Below are positions 8,767-17,182 of a stretch of DNA of 64,000 nt, in pieces. Position numbers and translations under genes: made by a program. The notes below the pieces were generated by a model. It was given only the letters and a program-made list of their open reading frames with translations. It was not told where the DNA came from and made no database searches. Location of the stretch: assembly GCF_008370255.1 (NCBI RefSeq), contig NZ_SEUI01000002.1:692221-756220 (forward strand), given 5' to 3'. The DNA comes from Pseudoalteromonas sp. FUC4. GTDB lineage: Bacteria; Pseudomonadota; Gammaproteobacteria; Enterobacterales; Alteromonadaceae. Numbering within the stretch: the first letter of the stretch is position 1; each line of letters opens with the position of its first letter.

Positions 8767-10305
8767 TTATTTAATCGTTACCTTTGCATCACTTACCCAT
8801 GTCTCAGTTATAGCTTCATCATTTTTATCAACTAAATACGCGCGTATGTTCACCGGATTGTTGTTAGCTTGTTTGTAGTCAAACGCTAATCGCCATTGGT
8901 TTGTACCAACTACCGGATAAACTCCAATAGGTTCTAGTATTTCACCATTGCTGGCTTCAACAATCGGCTTTATACCACTTTTGTTATCTAAGCCTTTAAA
9001 TACTGGACCTTCAAAATCAATCACCATTTTGTTAACGCCTTCAGGGATTGGCTGGCCGGGGATCCCGCCTAAGCCTTGGCGAGTATTTACAACGCTTGCA
9101 AGCGTTTTTGATTTTGGATCGAGTGGACGCCACTCAATATCATAAGAAAAGGTAAACTCATCACCTTTGCGCGCCTCCTTTTCAGGAACCCAATAGGCAA
9201 CAATATTGTCGAACGTTTCATCTTTTGTAGGAATCTCGATTAACTGAACTGCGCCCTTGCCCCAATCATCAGTAGGTTTTATCCACGCTGATGAACGCTT
9301 ATTGTAAAATACGCCGTCGTCTTGGTAGTTATTAAAATCACGATCTCTTTGGATTAAACCAAACCCTTTTGGGTTCTCATCAATAAAGCTATTGGTCGAC
9401 ACCGACTGAGGATTATTTAATGGGCGCCAAACGTATTGACCCGATCCTGTGTGAATCGCCAGGCCATCACTGTCGTGAATTTCAGGGCGCCAATCTTTAG
9501 CTTCTGTTTTATCTTTTTGTGAGTACCAATACATACTGGTTAACGGTGCTACGCCTAAACGCTCAACATCTGCGCGCATATACAAATTTGCCGTTACAGA
9601 AGTAATATGACCTTTGGCTTCTTTGTTATCTTTACTTAAACCAAACCGATAAGCACCAGTAATAGAAGGCCCTTCAAGCAATGCCCAAACAGACACACTT
9701 TCACCTTTTTTCTCTGCGGGGCCAATCCAAAATGCAGAAAAGCGCGGAAATTCTTCTGGTTGATTCATGCCCGTATTAATCGCGATACCTCGGGCTGACA
9801 GTCCATATTGCCCGTCTGGCCCGTCGGTACGAAAATAAGACGCGCCTAAAAAAGATATCCAATCGGGTTTCATATCTGGGCGCATTATTCTAAAGCCTGC
9901 AAATCCAAACCCTTCTGGGAGATCGTGAGCTGGGCTGTCATCAGGCATATCAAAAACATCATTACTAAAAGGTACATTTTGAACCTGATTTTTATCGTCT
10001 CTGATGTAAATACTTACTGGCTCAGGAAAATATCGCCCAGGGTAAAATAATTGTACAGGTGCCTTTTTTCCACTTGGGTATAAGGTTTCATCTTCTTTAA
10101 AGCGTATTTTCCAATGTTCGTCATACGTAATTTTATCGATTAACTCCGGCGCTGGCACCTTAGTTGGCGTATAGGGCTTTTCGGCTGAGGCTTTTGCCAG
10201 CGCTTTTAAGTCTTCGAATGAAAACTCCGTTTGATCTAATGCTTCTGTCGCGTAAGACGACATCGAAGTACTAAAAACAATTGCGATAAATAACTTTAAT
10301 TTCAT
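8767..10305 (-). CDS. mdoG: Periplasmic glucan biosynthesis protein MdoG/OpgG
   Basis: About 512 residues, the normal MdoG length. A Sec signal peptide, MKLKLFIAIVFSTSMSSYA, starts at the ATG at 10305; a TTG 15 bases upstream is less likely. The mature part has family signatures such as FSFEDLKALAKASAEKPY, QLFYPGRYFPEPV, GFGFAGFRI, FLGASYFR and QYGLSARGIAINT. MdoG acts in the periplasm in shaping the beta-1,2/1,6 osmoregulated glucan backbone. The membrane glucosyltransferase gene mdoH, usually next door, is not adjacent on either side, so either it lies elsewhere or the gene is orphaned. A terminator follows, and a 19-bp palindrome sits 81 bases upstream. Confidence 0.95.
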   Translation of the reverse strand: MKLKLFIAIVFSTSMSSYATEALDQTEFSFEDLKALAKASAEKPYTPTKVPAPELIDKITYDEHWKIRFKEDETLYPSGKKAPVQLFYPGRYFPEPVSIYIRDDKNQVQNVPFSNDVFDMPDDSPAHDLPEGFGFAGFRIMRPDMKPDWISFLGASYFRTDGPDGQYGLSARGIAINTGMNQPEEFPRFSAFWIGPAEKKGESVSVWALLEGPSITGAYRFGLSKDNKEAKGHITSVTANLYMRADVERLGVAPLTSMYWYSQKDKTEAKDWRPEIHDSDGLAIHTGSGQYVWRPLNNPQSVSTNSFIDENPKGFGLIQRDRDFNNYQDDGVFYNKRSSAWIKPTDDWGKGAVQLIEIPTKDETFDNIVAYWVPEKEARKGDEFTFSYDIEWRPLDPKSKTLASVVNTRQGLGGIPGQPIPEGVNKMVIDFEGPVFKGLDNKSGIKPIVEASNGEILEPIGVYPVVGTNQWRLAFDYKQANNNPVNIRAYLVDKNDEAITETWVSDAKVTIK

Positions 10306-10385
10306 AAAAAGAATGTCCAATAAATTGAGTCAAATAAAAATGGGAACGCTGCACAAATGTATGTTTAACTTAAAGTTCTGTATGG

Positions 10386-10404
10386 ATATTACGTGACGTA
10401 ATAT
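10386..10404. promoter_or_regulatory. 19-bp perfect palindrome upstream of mdoG
   Basis: ATATTACGTGACGTAATAT is perfectly symmetrical around a central G and lies in the mdoG promoter region. This looks like an operator, but no regulator can be named. The rest of the 10306-10540 gap shows nothing else clear. Confidence 0.4.
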
Positions 10405-10540
10405 GAACTAGCGTTTACTAAGGTATTGTTATTTGACTACAGGACCTCCCATAATTATTTTTTTAGGGTATTGGTTTTAAGGGAAATTGCGCGCGTTTGA
10501 TGATATCGCTGAAGTGAAATAAGCGTGGATAGCGCAATTT

Positions 10541-10660
10541 ATTATTAGATCGCTGATATTCAAATGGATAAGGGTTGTATTTAGGTGGTGGAAAACGAAG
10601 AGGCTCACCACTTTTAAAACTTGCAACTAGTAGCTAGTCGTCCATCTCAGGGGGTGTTGT
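10541..10660 (+). pseudogene. Transposase 3'-end relic, copy 1 (IS110-like)
   Basis: The run TTCAAATGGATAAGGG, TATTTAGGTGGTGGAAAAC and TTTTAAAACTTGC parallels 11454-11600, where the frame reads FKWIRILFRCWK, but this copy lacks about 60 bases and is not an intact frame. It ends with the same tail, GTCCATCTCAGGGGGTGTTG, as copy 2. It is a decayed fragment of the same element. Confidence 0.6.
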
Positions 10661-10665
10661 TAGCT

Positions 10666-11154
10666 TTACCCGAATGCTGTGTATGAGCCTACTATGTATA
10701 CGACAAAAATGACAATACTTGAAATAATATACTTCCAGTTAAATGTTTCAATATTATCCACTTTTTTACTAATATCATCTAACTGGGACTGCATTTTCAA
10801 AATTTGTTCATTATTTACAAAAACAGATTTATCCATCAATGCCGATGAAACTGCGTTTGTTCCTACCCCGCCAAATAGGAATGTATATAAAAATATAAAC
10901 AGAGAAACATAAGGCAAAAAATTTCTTGCTTGCTCAACAGTATATTCAGTTGAGTTGGTATTTGTTATTAATGGATCTAAGACACCTATGGTTATAGTAG
11001 CAATACTTAAAGAAAATGCTGCCCATACAATTAGCACTAACCCCATAAGAAAACGTTCTAATCGATATGAATCCTTTAAAGCCCAAATAAAAAATAGCCC
11101 TGGTAAGGTAAATAAAACAAATGTCATTAAAATTTTTGTAAGTGCTGGATCCAC
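10666..11154 (-). CDS. Orphan membrane protein with C-terminal coiled region
   Basis: About 162 residues from a GTG at 11154, which has GAGG 6 bases upstream; a TTG at 11166 is possible. There are three hydrophobic segments in the first 105 residues, then a polar stretch (NNEQILKMQSQLDDISKKVDNIE) likely to form a coiled coil, then a final membrane helix (IISSIVIFVVYIVG). No family recognised. The TAA is immediately followed by AGCTAACAAC, and the 5' side has GTTAGCTTTACC. Its reverse complement GGTAAAGCTAAC spans the stop, so the gene is framed by a perfect 12-bp inverted repeat. This is unusual for a normal chromosomal gene and recalls a cassette. Confidence 0.65.
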   Translation of the reverse strand: MDPALTKILMTFVLFTLPGLFFIWALKDSYRLERFLMGLVLIVWAAFSLSIATITIGVLDPLITNTNSTEYTVEQARNFLPYVSLFIFLYTFLFGGVGTNAVSSALMDKSVFVNNEQILKMQSQLDDISKKVDNIETFNWKYIISSIVIFVVYIVGSYTAFG

Positions 11155-11187
11155 ATTCTTCCTCAATAGATAAATTTGGTAGGTAAA

Positions 11188-11345
11188 GCTAACAAGTCTG
11201 TAGATTAACTCGTTTTTTTATTTGTTTTTATTGATAAACAAACCATAGCTGAGTTCCTATTTTGGTTCAATCTATTACTGTGCTTTTACGCAGCATATAA
11301 AGAAGTGTTTGGTGTTGTTTTAATTGGCGTTTTGGAAGGTATTAC
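11188..11345. repeat. Copy B of the ~150-bp repeated segment (starts GCTAACAAG)
   Basis: Parallels copy A at 8547-8695: both share GCTAACAAG, TTAACTCGTTTTTTTATT, TTGATAAACAAACCATAG, a CAATC.ATTACTG block and GGCGTTTT. It lies between the membrane-protein gene start and the transposase relic. Confidence 0.65.
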
Positions 11346-11401
11346 TGAAAAATTTAGTGTGGGTACCTTTTTTACTCTTTCTAGAATGAGCAGGATTATC
11401 T

Positions 11402-11647
11402 TTGCGCTATTCAATTAGGGCAAAAGCATATTATCGGCAGCAAGAAGCCAAAGGAAAACCTCATAATACCATCAGATCATTGGCATTTAAGTGGATACGA
11501 ATCCTATTTAGGTGTTGGAAAACACATACGCCCTACGATGAATCAACTTACTTAACTGCATTGAAAAGTAAGGGATCACCGCTGTTAAAATTTGCGGTGG
11601 AAAGTGAGCTTTAGCGCTTGCTGTCCACCTCAGGGCGTGTTGTTAGC
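11402..11647 (+). pseudogene. Transposase C-terminal fragment, copy 2 (IS110-like)
   Basis: An open frame (11402-11614) of 70 residues includes AKAYYRQQEAKGKPHNTIRS, LAFKWIRILFRCWKTHTPY and LKSKGSPLLKFA, which I associate with the C-terminal end of IS110/IS116-type transposases. The N-terminal catalytic part is absent, so it is dead. The tail after the stop, CTGTCCACCTCAGGGCGTGTTG followed by TTAGCT, is conserved with copy 1 at 10541-10660. It is probably the right end of the element plus its target. The family name is moderately certain. Confidence 0.6.
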
Positions 11648-11651
11648 TGTT

Positions 11652-12524
11652 TCACCCTCTATATGGAATAGTTGATTTAACCACGTTAACTTTCTGTAAC
11701 CCTGATTTAGATAACAAAAGCTCAATTGACTTTTTGCTAAGTTCTGAGTGTGGGTTGGGACCAATGACAATTTGTTTAAAGCATTCATTTTCAATTTTCA
11801 ATTCAACATATGGAATTAAGTAATACTCTGAACTACGTAAATAAATATTGTCATGCTTCTCACCGTAAACTACATATCGCCATTCAGATTCTTCACTAAA
11901 ACTAGAGTCTTTCATCAGTGTACATGCAGCTTTCATTTGCATGATAACTTCTGATGATACCTTTTGATTAATGAACGAATTAGCTTCTGTAAAATCGACA
12001 CATTTATCTATACCAAGCTTAAGAATGTGCTCGGCATATTCAGACTTAAATTTATCATTGTAAATAACAGGGTATAAAAGACTATTATTTGAGTGACTTG
12101 ATCTAAAATTTGGTTCAACTGAAATTGATACGCCATGACAATTTGGAGTATAGGCACGCCATTGACTCAACAGGTCTTTTTCATGAGTAAACGATAATAC
12201 GAAAACACCGGAATTTTGCGAAAAAATAAGGCTAGAGCCAACTCCTTCACTAAAAATGAAAAATGGCGATAAGGTGTTTAGAAATCGAGTTACTCTAGCG
12301 TTTTCTAAGTTCTCTTTTTTTAGCTTTTCATAAGCTTTTTTTAGAAAATCAAAACCATGAAAAAATTCCTGATGGTCATTTAAGTAGCTAATTTCAGTCA
12401 CCCAAAAAGACAATTTTCCACCTTGTTTTACAATATTATTTAAAGCTTCATATGAAGTATAATGACATAGCTCACTAGGTTTTTTTTGGTGTAAATAATC
12501 TGAGTAAGAATTAAATTTATTCAT
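11652..12524 (-). CDS. DUF2971 family protein
   Basis: 290 residues. Family landmarks are LCHYTSYEALNNIV near the N-terminus, FWVTEISYLNDHQEF, VLSFTHEKDLLSQWRAY followed by HGVSISVE, then SEESEWRYVVYGEKHD and the terminal QIVIGPNP. DUF2971 proteins are cytosolic, of unknown function, and frequent in genomic islands. The start follows GTTAGCTGTAC on the minus strand, and the stop is followed by ACAGCTAACAACACGCCCTG, so it has the same flanking heptamers as the neighbouring orphan gene. The Shine-Dalgarno is poor. It looks horizontally acquired. Confidence 0.8.
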   Translation of the reverse strand: MNKFNSYSDYLHQKKPSELCHYTSYEALNNIVKQGGKLSFWVTEISYLNDHQEFFHGFDFLKKAYEKLKKENLENARVTRFLNTLSPFFIFSEGVGSSLIFSQNSGVFVLSFTHEKDLLSQWRAYTPNCHGVSISVEPNFRSSHSNNSLLYPVIYNDKFKSEYAEHILKLGIDKCVDFTEANSFINQKVSSEVIMQMKAACTLMKDSSFSEESEWRYVVYGEKHDNIYLRSSEYYLIPYVELKIENECFKQIVIGPNPHSELSKKSIELLLSKSGLQKVNVVKSTIPYRG

Positions 12525-12556
12525 ATATTGATATATACCATTGTACAGCTAACAGC

Positions 12557-12619
12557 TTATTGAACACCACTTTGGGGTTTATAACACCCCAAAACGGCGT
12601 ATATTACATTGTTCAATAA
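12557..12619. repeat. Nested hairpin sequence upstream of the DUF2971 gene
   Basis: Outer arms TTATTGAACA (12557-12566) and TGTTCAATAA (12610-12619) enclose an inner stem TTTGGGGT (12571-12578) / ACCCCAAA (12586-12593). The 456-base gap 12525-12980 also has a perfect 20-bp palindrome at 12728-12747 and no convincing gene. The structured DNA next to GTTAGCT may be a decayed recombination site. Confidence 0.5.
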
Positions 12620-12727
12620 TTCCACTAAATAACTTTAATGTAAACAAGTAATTAGGCACGTTATAAAAAGCCCTTTGTTATTTTGCACCAAAACGACTTT
12701 TAATAATGTTATTGGACAAACTAAAAT

Positions 12728-12747
12728 AGCTGTTTATATAAACAGCT
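12728..12747. repeat. 20-bp perfect palindrome
   Basis: AGCTGTTTATATAAACAGCT is fully self-complementary. It lies in the gap between the DUF2971 and rof genes. Its role is unknown; it could be an operator or part of a mobile-element end. Confidence 0.45.
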
Positions 12748-12980
12748 CGCTTTGAAGGTTTACTTACTACTTGTTAGGGGCTTTATACGCTTTAATAGTT
12801 GGCGTTTAGCCTTATTCGATAGACAAACTCGAGTAAAGAAGAAAAGAAAGTAATAGAAAAATTTTGGCTTTATGTGTTTAGCGTGTAATTAGCTCAAACA
12901 CTAGTTAAATAAGTGAGCCTTAACATATTAATGATACAGGCTCGTTGAGGTGTTTATGATAAAACGAATGAGTGGGGTAT

Positions 12981-13232
12981 TTACTTTACATCAAAATTCA
13001 CATGGTCAAAGTATGGGTTTTTCTCTCGCGCTTTAAGTACACTTATTGTAGTAAGAACAATGAGTTGCAGTTCGTTATTTACGTTAACAACTATGCATTC
13101 GTCTTTATTTGCATTGCGCTTTGTATCAGTGGCTACACCACATATACCATCACCATTTTTTAATATAAGCTCTATGCTTAAACGATGCATACAGGCAATT
13201 TCGATGTAGTCGTATTGGTTGCAACTGATCAT
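12981..13232 (-). CDS. rof: Rho-binding antiterminator Rof
   Basis: 83 residues from the ATG at 13232, which has GAGG at a good distance. The ISCNQYDYIEIACMHRLSIE start and the LQLIVLTTISVLKA strand match the Rof/YaeO family (E. coli Rof begins with a similar NCDDYDNLELAC pattern). Rof binds the Rho hexamer at its primary RNA site and inhibits termination. It follows the DUF417 gene by 10 bases, so the two are probably cotranscribed; no functional link between them is obvious. Confidence 0.8.
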   Translation of the reverse strand: MISCNQYDYIEIACMHRLSIELILKNGDGICGVATDTKRNANKDECIVVNVNNELQLIVLTTISVLKAREKNPYFDHVNFDVK

Positions 13233-13242
13233 AACGTCCTCT

Positions 13243-14082
13243 TTATTTAGTCGGCTTAACAATCATTAAAAAAGCAATAACAACAAGGTTGGCTATATAC
13301 CAAAGATCTTTAATTACAAATTGCCCTAAACGCTCCAATAAAGTAGAAAAACTAAATGCACCGGTGGCGGTAATTAAGAATGTTTGGGTCATCATAAATA
13401 CGCTTAAACATGCTAAGCCACTTACAATAATTAGCTTTTTATTATTTAAAAATAGCCCTAAGCCCAATAACACAGCAAATAATACATCAAATCCGCCAAT
13501 CACGTTAGACGCGCCTTGTACGCTAAATACCGTGTATAACCACGACATAAACGGTGAGGTTTCTACTAAACTTACAATGCCTTTTGCTTCAAACTCATAA
13601 AACTTCATGCCGCCGATCCACAGTAAAACCATAGCAACCGGTATAAAGTTTAAAAGTACGTGTTGTTTGTCGGTAAGTTTTTCTTTATAAAACAAAAATA
13701 AATACAAAGGCACTACAGCAAAGTATTTAATTATGCCCTGCCCGCTACCAATGATTGGAAAGCCGCCAAGTTGCGCCATCCAACGGTTGCTGGCAAATAA
13801 GGTAAGTAATGCAACTAAACTTATAATTGCTGCAAGTAAAAGTGCTGGCGTAGGTTTCATTAGTTTAAAACGAGCGAGCACGGTGGCAAACGCTAAAGCA
13901 ATCATAAATGAGCCACTAATTAAACCTAACGCAGATACAGACATTAGCGAATCAACGCCATAAAAACTAAACGTAGCCGTTAACGTATTAGGATTTGCTC
14001 CTAACGCAAAGGATAAGCCAAGTAGCAAAAAGCTACTCGCTAATAAAAAAGTAATCACGTTGTTGGTTAGTTTTAAGTTCAT
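13243..14082 (-). CDS. DUF417 (YkgB/RclC-like) membrane protein with N-terminal extension
   Basis: 279 residues, longer than the roughly 190-residue DUF417 proteins. The family part is C-terminal: MVLLWIGGMKFYEFEAKGIV, SLVETSPFMSWLY and later FLITATGAFSFS. The N-terminal 110 residues add three or four extra hydrophobic helices with a GSGQGIIKYFAVVPLYLF join. Eight or so membrane spans are expected in all. E. coli RclC is an inner-membrane protein linked to hypochlorous acid tolerance. Nothing nearby confirms that here. A short hairpin, AACTCTT/AAGAGTT, lies upstream near 14146-14167. Confidence 0.75.
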   Translation of the reverse strand: MNLKLTNNVITFLLASSFLLLGLSFALGANPNTLTATFSFYGVDSLMSVSALGLISGSFMIALAFATVLARFKLMKPTPALLLAAIISLVALLTLFASNRWMAQLGGFPIIGSGQGIIKYFAVVPLYLFLFYKEKLTDKQHVLLNFIPVAMVLLWIGGMKFYEFEAKGIVSLVETSPFMSWLYTVFSVQGASNVIGGFDVLFAVLLGLGLFLNNKKLIIVSGLACLSVFMMTQTFLITATGAFSFSTLLERLGQFVIKDLWYIANLVVIAFLMIVKPTK

Positions 14083-14368
14083 TGTATTTCCAAGTATTCG
14101 TTAAGACTTACAAAGACCTTGCTAGTCGATAAAAAAATTCAAGCTAACTCTTAAAAATATAAGAGTTGATTAAGCACAACGTAAGCTCTCATCGGGTAAC
14201 TTAATTATTCATTTTAGTTTATGGTTTATTACCTCTTTAATAATAAAATTAAATAAGTTTAATTTTCATATGATGTGCGTCATCTTTTTTATTATTAAAT
14301 GAAGTAGAATAACGTCGCCTTTTCAATACACAGAATGCATGCATTTCTAAAACTTAGGGACATTTTTA

Positions 14369-15835
14369 ATGAAGGGTACTGATATTCGAGTTACCTCTGG
14401 ACTGATTTCTATAGCCATTGTTTTACTACTTTGGTTTGCTGTACCGCCTCCGCAAGGTGTTACCGAAAACGCATGGCATTTGCTCGCTTTATTTATTGGT
14501 ACTGTAGTTGCCATTATTGGTAAAGCAATGCCTATTGGCGCCATTGCTATTTTAGCTATTACTTCTGTTGCATTAACCGGCGTAACTAATGACAGCCCAT
14601 CTGGCGCTATTAAAGATGCATTAAGTGGCTTTTCTAACTCATTAATTTGGTTGATTGGTATTGCTATTATTATTTCTCGGGGTTTAGCTAAAACTGGTTT
14701 GGGAAATCGTATTGGCTATAATTTTATTTCTCTTTTTGGTAAAAAAACAGTTGGTATTGGCTATGCACTCGCACTTTCTGAACTTGTTATAGCGCCTGTA
14801 ACGCCAAGTAATACCGCGCGAGGCGGCGCTATTATTCACCCAATTATGAAGTCTATAGCAACAAGTTTTGGCTCGTCTCCTGAGGAAGGTACATCTCGTA
14901 AAATTGGGCACTACCTTGCTTTAGTGAGCTACCATATAAACCCTATTACATCAGCTATGTTTATTACGGCAACTGCGCCAAACCCGCTAATTGTAAAGCT
15001 GATTGCTGATGCTACCGGTGCAAATATTAGTATTACTTGGAGTACGTGGGCACTCGCTGCGCTTGTCCCTGGTTTGCTATGTATTGCCCTTGTGCCTTTG
15101 GTTGTTTATGCCATTTACCCACCTGAAGTTAAAAGCACTCCCGACGCTAAAACCTACGCAGAATCTAAATTAACTGAAATGGGCCCAATGAGTTATGGCG
15201 AAAAAATAATGGTGGGTGTTTTTGCTATGCTGCTTGTTTTATGGGCCGGCGTACCTGCAATGATTTTAGGGGCTGACTACGCAGTTAACACAACCGCAGT
15301 GGCTTTTTTAGGTTTGTCGGTTTTATTAATCACTGGTGTATTAAGCTGGGACGATGTACTTAAAGAAAAGTCTGCGTGGGATACCGTTGTTTGGTTTTCA
15401 GCATTAGTAATGATGGCCACTTTTTTAAATAAATTAGGTTTGGTAACGTGGTTTTCAACACTTGTTGAGAGCAACATTGCGCAACTGGGTTTTGACTGGA
15501 TTGTATCGGCCATTATATTGGTAGCTGTGTATTTTTATGCTCATTACTTCTTTGCCAGTACTACAGCACATATTACTGCTATGTTTGCCGCATTTTACGC
15601 CGCAGGTTTAGCGCTTGGCGCACCGCCTTTATTTTTAGGTTTACTGTTAGCTGGCGCTTCATCACTCATGATGTCGTTAACACATTACGCAACGGGCACA
15701 TCTCCCATAGTGTTTGGCTCAGGCTATGTATCATTAAAAGATTGGTGGGTAATGGGCCTTATAATGAGCATTATTAATTTAAGTGTATGGGGAATTATTG
15801 GCGGGCTTTGGTGGAAAGCACTTGGGTATTGGTAG
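14369..15835 (+). CDS. DASS-family anion:Na+ or antiport transporter
   Basis: 488 residues, about 12 membrane segments. The DASS/CitT signature APVTPSNTARGGAIIHPIMK near residue 145 and the late SLTHYATGTSPIVFGSGY segment are clear. Members carry di- and tricarboxylates such as citrate, tartrate, succinate or 2-oxoglutarate across the inner membrane. AGGGAC precedes the ATG. It stands alone; the closest pathway genes are for purine breakdown, so an oxalate-like substrate is conceivable but not supported by any visible motif. The gap 14083-14368 is AT-rich and probably holds the divergent promoters. Confidence 0.9.
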   Translation: MKGTDIRVTSGLISIAIVLLLWFAVPPPQGVTENAWHLLALFIGTVVAIIGKAMPIGAIAILAITSVALTGVTNDSPSGAIKDALSGFSNSLIWLIGIAIIISRGLAKTGLGNRIGYNFISLFGKKTVGIGYALALSELVIAPVTPSNTARGGAIIHPIMKSIATSFGSSPEEGTSRKIGHYLALVSYHINPITSAMFITATAPNPLIVKLIADATGANISITWSTWALAALVPGLLCIALVPLVVYAIYPPEVKSTPDAKTYAESKLTEMGPMSYGEKIMVGVFAMLLVLWAGVPAMILGADYAVNTTAVAFLGLSVLLITGVLSWDDVLKEKSAWDTVVWFSALVMMATFLNKLGLVTWFSTLVESNIAQLGFDWIVSAIILVAVYFYAHYFFASTTAHITAMFAAFYAAGLALGAPPLFLGLLLAGASSLMMSLTHYATGTSPIVFGSGYVSLKDWWVMGLIMSIINLSVWGIIGGLWWKALGYW

Positions 15836-15874
15836 TATTGCCTTTGTTAGCTTGACTTGCACATTTAATACTGC

Positions 15875-15934
15875 GCACTTGAGTTTAGTAAAAACTCAAG
15901 TGCTTCAGCCCTAAAAATATAAACATTAGGGCTG
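15875..15934 (+). terminator. Two tandem hairpins after the DASS gene
   Basis: The first stem is GCACTTGAGTTT / AAACTCAAGTGC (15875-15903). The second is CAGCCCTA / TAGGGCTG (15906-15934). Neither is followed by a good T-run, so termination is likely but not certain. Confidence 0.5.
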
Positions 15935-15949
15935 TTATAAGGAAGCATT

Positions 15950-16372
15950 ATGGTTTTTAAATTCATCAAGGTTGAATATTCTGACCGAAACTATTTATTA
16001 AGCCTCAGAAAACTGACTATGGTTGAACATGTAGAAAATGCCGAGTTATTTTTAACATGTTTTAAGGCTTGATGACCAATATGACTGCTCCCATCTTATA
16101 GTTTTAAATGAGGTACCAATTGGTGCTTTAAAATACCAAATGCACGCTCAACACGTTGAAATAATGCAATTACAAATACATCCATTGCATCAAAATAAAG
16201 GGTATGGGAAAGCAGTTATTGAACAGTTATTACAAGTACACAGTCAAAACCCATTAAACTCACAGTGCTTAAAAACAACCCAGCATTAGGACTTTACAAG
16301 CGGCTGGGTTTTACTATAACGGGTGAGGATAATTACGAGTACCACATGCAAACGCGGGCTACTCGTAGCTAA
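15950..16372 (+). pseudogene. GNAT acetyltransferase, broken by two frameshifts
   Basis: AAGGA then ATG opens a frame reading LRKLTMVEHVENAELFLT, which stops early at TGA near 16070. Another frame continues with YDCSHLIVLNEVPIGALKYQ and the acetyl-CoA-binding HQNKGYGKAVIEQLLQ, then breaks near 16262. The last piece reads LYKRLGFTITGEDNYEYHM and ends at 16372. The three pieces in order make one complete GNAT N-acetyltransferase, so the gene is a recent pseudogene unless the two shifts are sequencing errors. Confidence 0.8.
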
Positions 16373-16374
16373 AA

Positions 16375-17010
16375 TTAGTCGCTTTGATCTCTGAAGTCTT
16401 TTTTTCTGAAAATAGTTAAATGCCAACCCCAATGCAAAGAGCCTAATCTTAAAAAGATAGTCGTGAAAAATGAGCCTAAAATACACCAAATATAATCTAC
16501 ATTAAGGCTAAATAAAGCAGCATAAACTGCACCACCCGCTAAACACGCAGAGGCGTAAGGTTCGCTGCGCATAACAGTTGGTACCTCACGACAAATTACA
16601 TCACGAATTAAACCACCAAAAATACCAGTGGTTACACCCATGGTAATTGCGACCACCATGCCTGAGCCATTAATGAGTGCTTTTTCTATCCCCATAATAT
16701 TAAATAGCGCCATACCAATAGCGTCTACCAACAAAAAGTAGTAGTTATTAACGCGCGGTAAGTATCGAATAAATGCAATTGTTGCTATAACGGCCCCGTA
16801 GGTCGAATATAAATACTGTGGGGTAGCAATCCAAAATACCGGTTTGTTTAAAAGTATATCTCTGAGGGTACCGCCTCCTAATGCTGTAACGGTTGCAACC
16901 ACTACTACGCCAAAGCCACTAATGTTTTTTTCATACCCAAGCAATGCCCCTGCAACAGCAAAAAATGCAACACCGAGTAACCCTAGTACCATAAAGTATT
17001 CAGCAGTCAT
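16375..17010 (-). CDS. TRIC-type cation channel family protein (UPF0126)
   Basis: 211 residues with seven hydrophobic helices. It shows the duplicated UPF0126/TRIC pattern: GFGVVVVATVTALGGGTLRD ILLNKPVFW in the first half and VTTGIFGGLIRDVICREVP in the second. The GGG.RD motifs mark the kinked pore helices of bacterial TRIC channels, which conduct K+ and other monovalent cations in the inner membrane. AAGGAA precedes the ATG. It ends 3 bases from the convergent acetyltransferase pseudogene. Confidence 0.9.
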   Translation of the reverse strand: MTAEYFMVLGLLGVAFFAVAGALLGYEKNISGFGVVVVATVTALGGGTLRDILLNKPVFWIATPQYLYSTYGAVIATIAFIRYLPRVNNYYFLLVDAIGMALFNIMGIEKALINGSGMVVAITMGVTTGIFGGLIRDVICREVPTVMRSEPYASACLAGGAVYAALFSLNVDYIWCILGSFFTTIFLRLGSLHWGWHLTIFRKKDFRDQSD

Positions 17011-17182
17011 GGTAATTCCTTTTTAAAATTTATGAGGAGTTGTATCAACTTACGTGCCAAAAAACATCCTTCAAAAGTTAAATTAACTTTAAAAAATACA
17101 TTTAAAAACAACGCTGTAATTCACACTGAATGCAGTTTGAGGTTAGGTTTTATGAAAGGTAACATTTGAGAAGGTAATTATT

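Noticed and set aside
11188..11647. One long attC site running from AGCTAACAAG to TTGTTAGCT
   Set aside because: Only about nine bases at the ends are complementary; the 460-base interior is transposase relic and repeat, not a foldable attC.
14369..15835. DASS transporter as a purine or allantoin permease of the pathway
   Set aside because: The family carries carboxylates or sulfate, no purine-operator is seen upstream, and it lies away from both operons.
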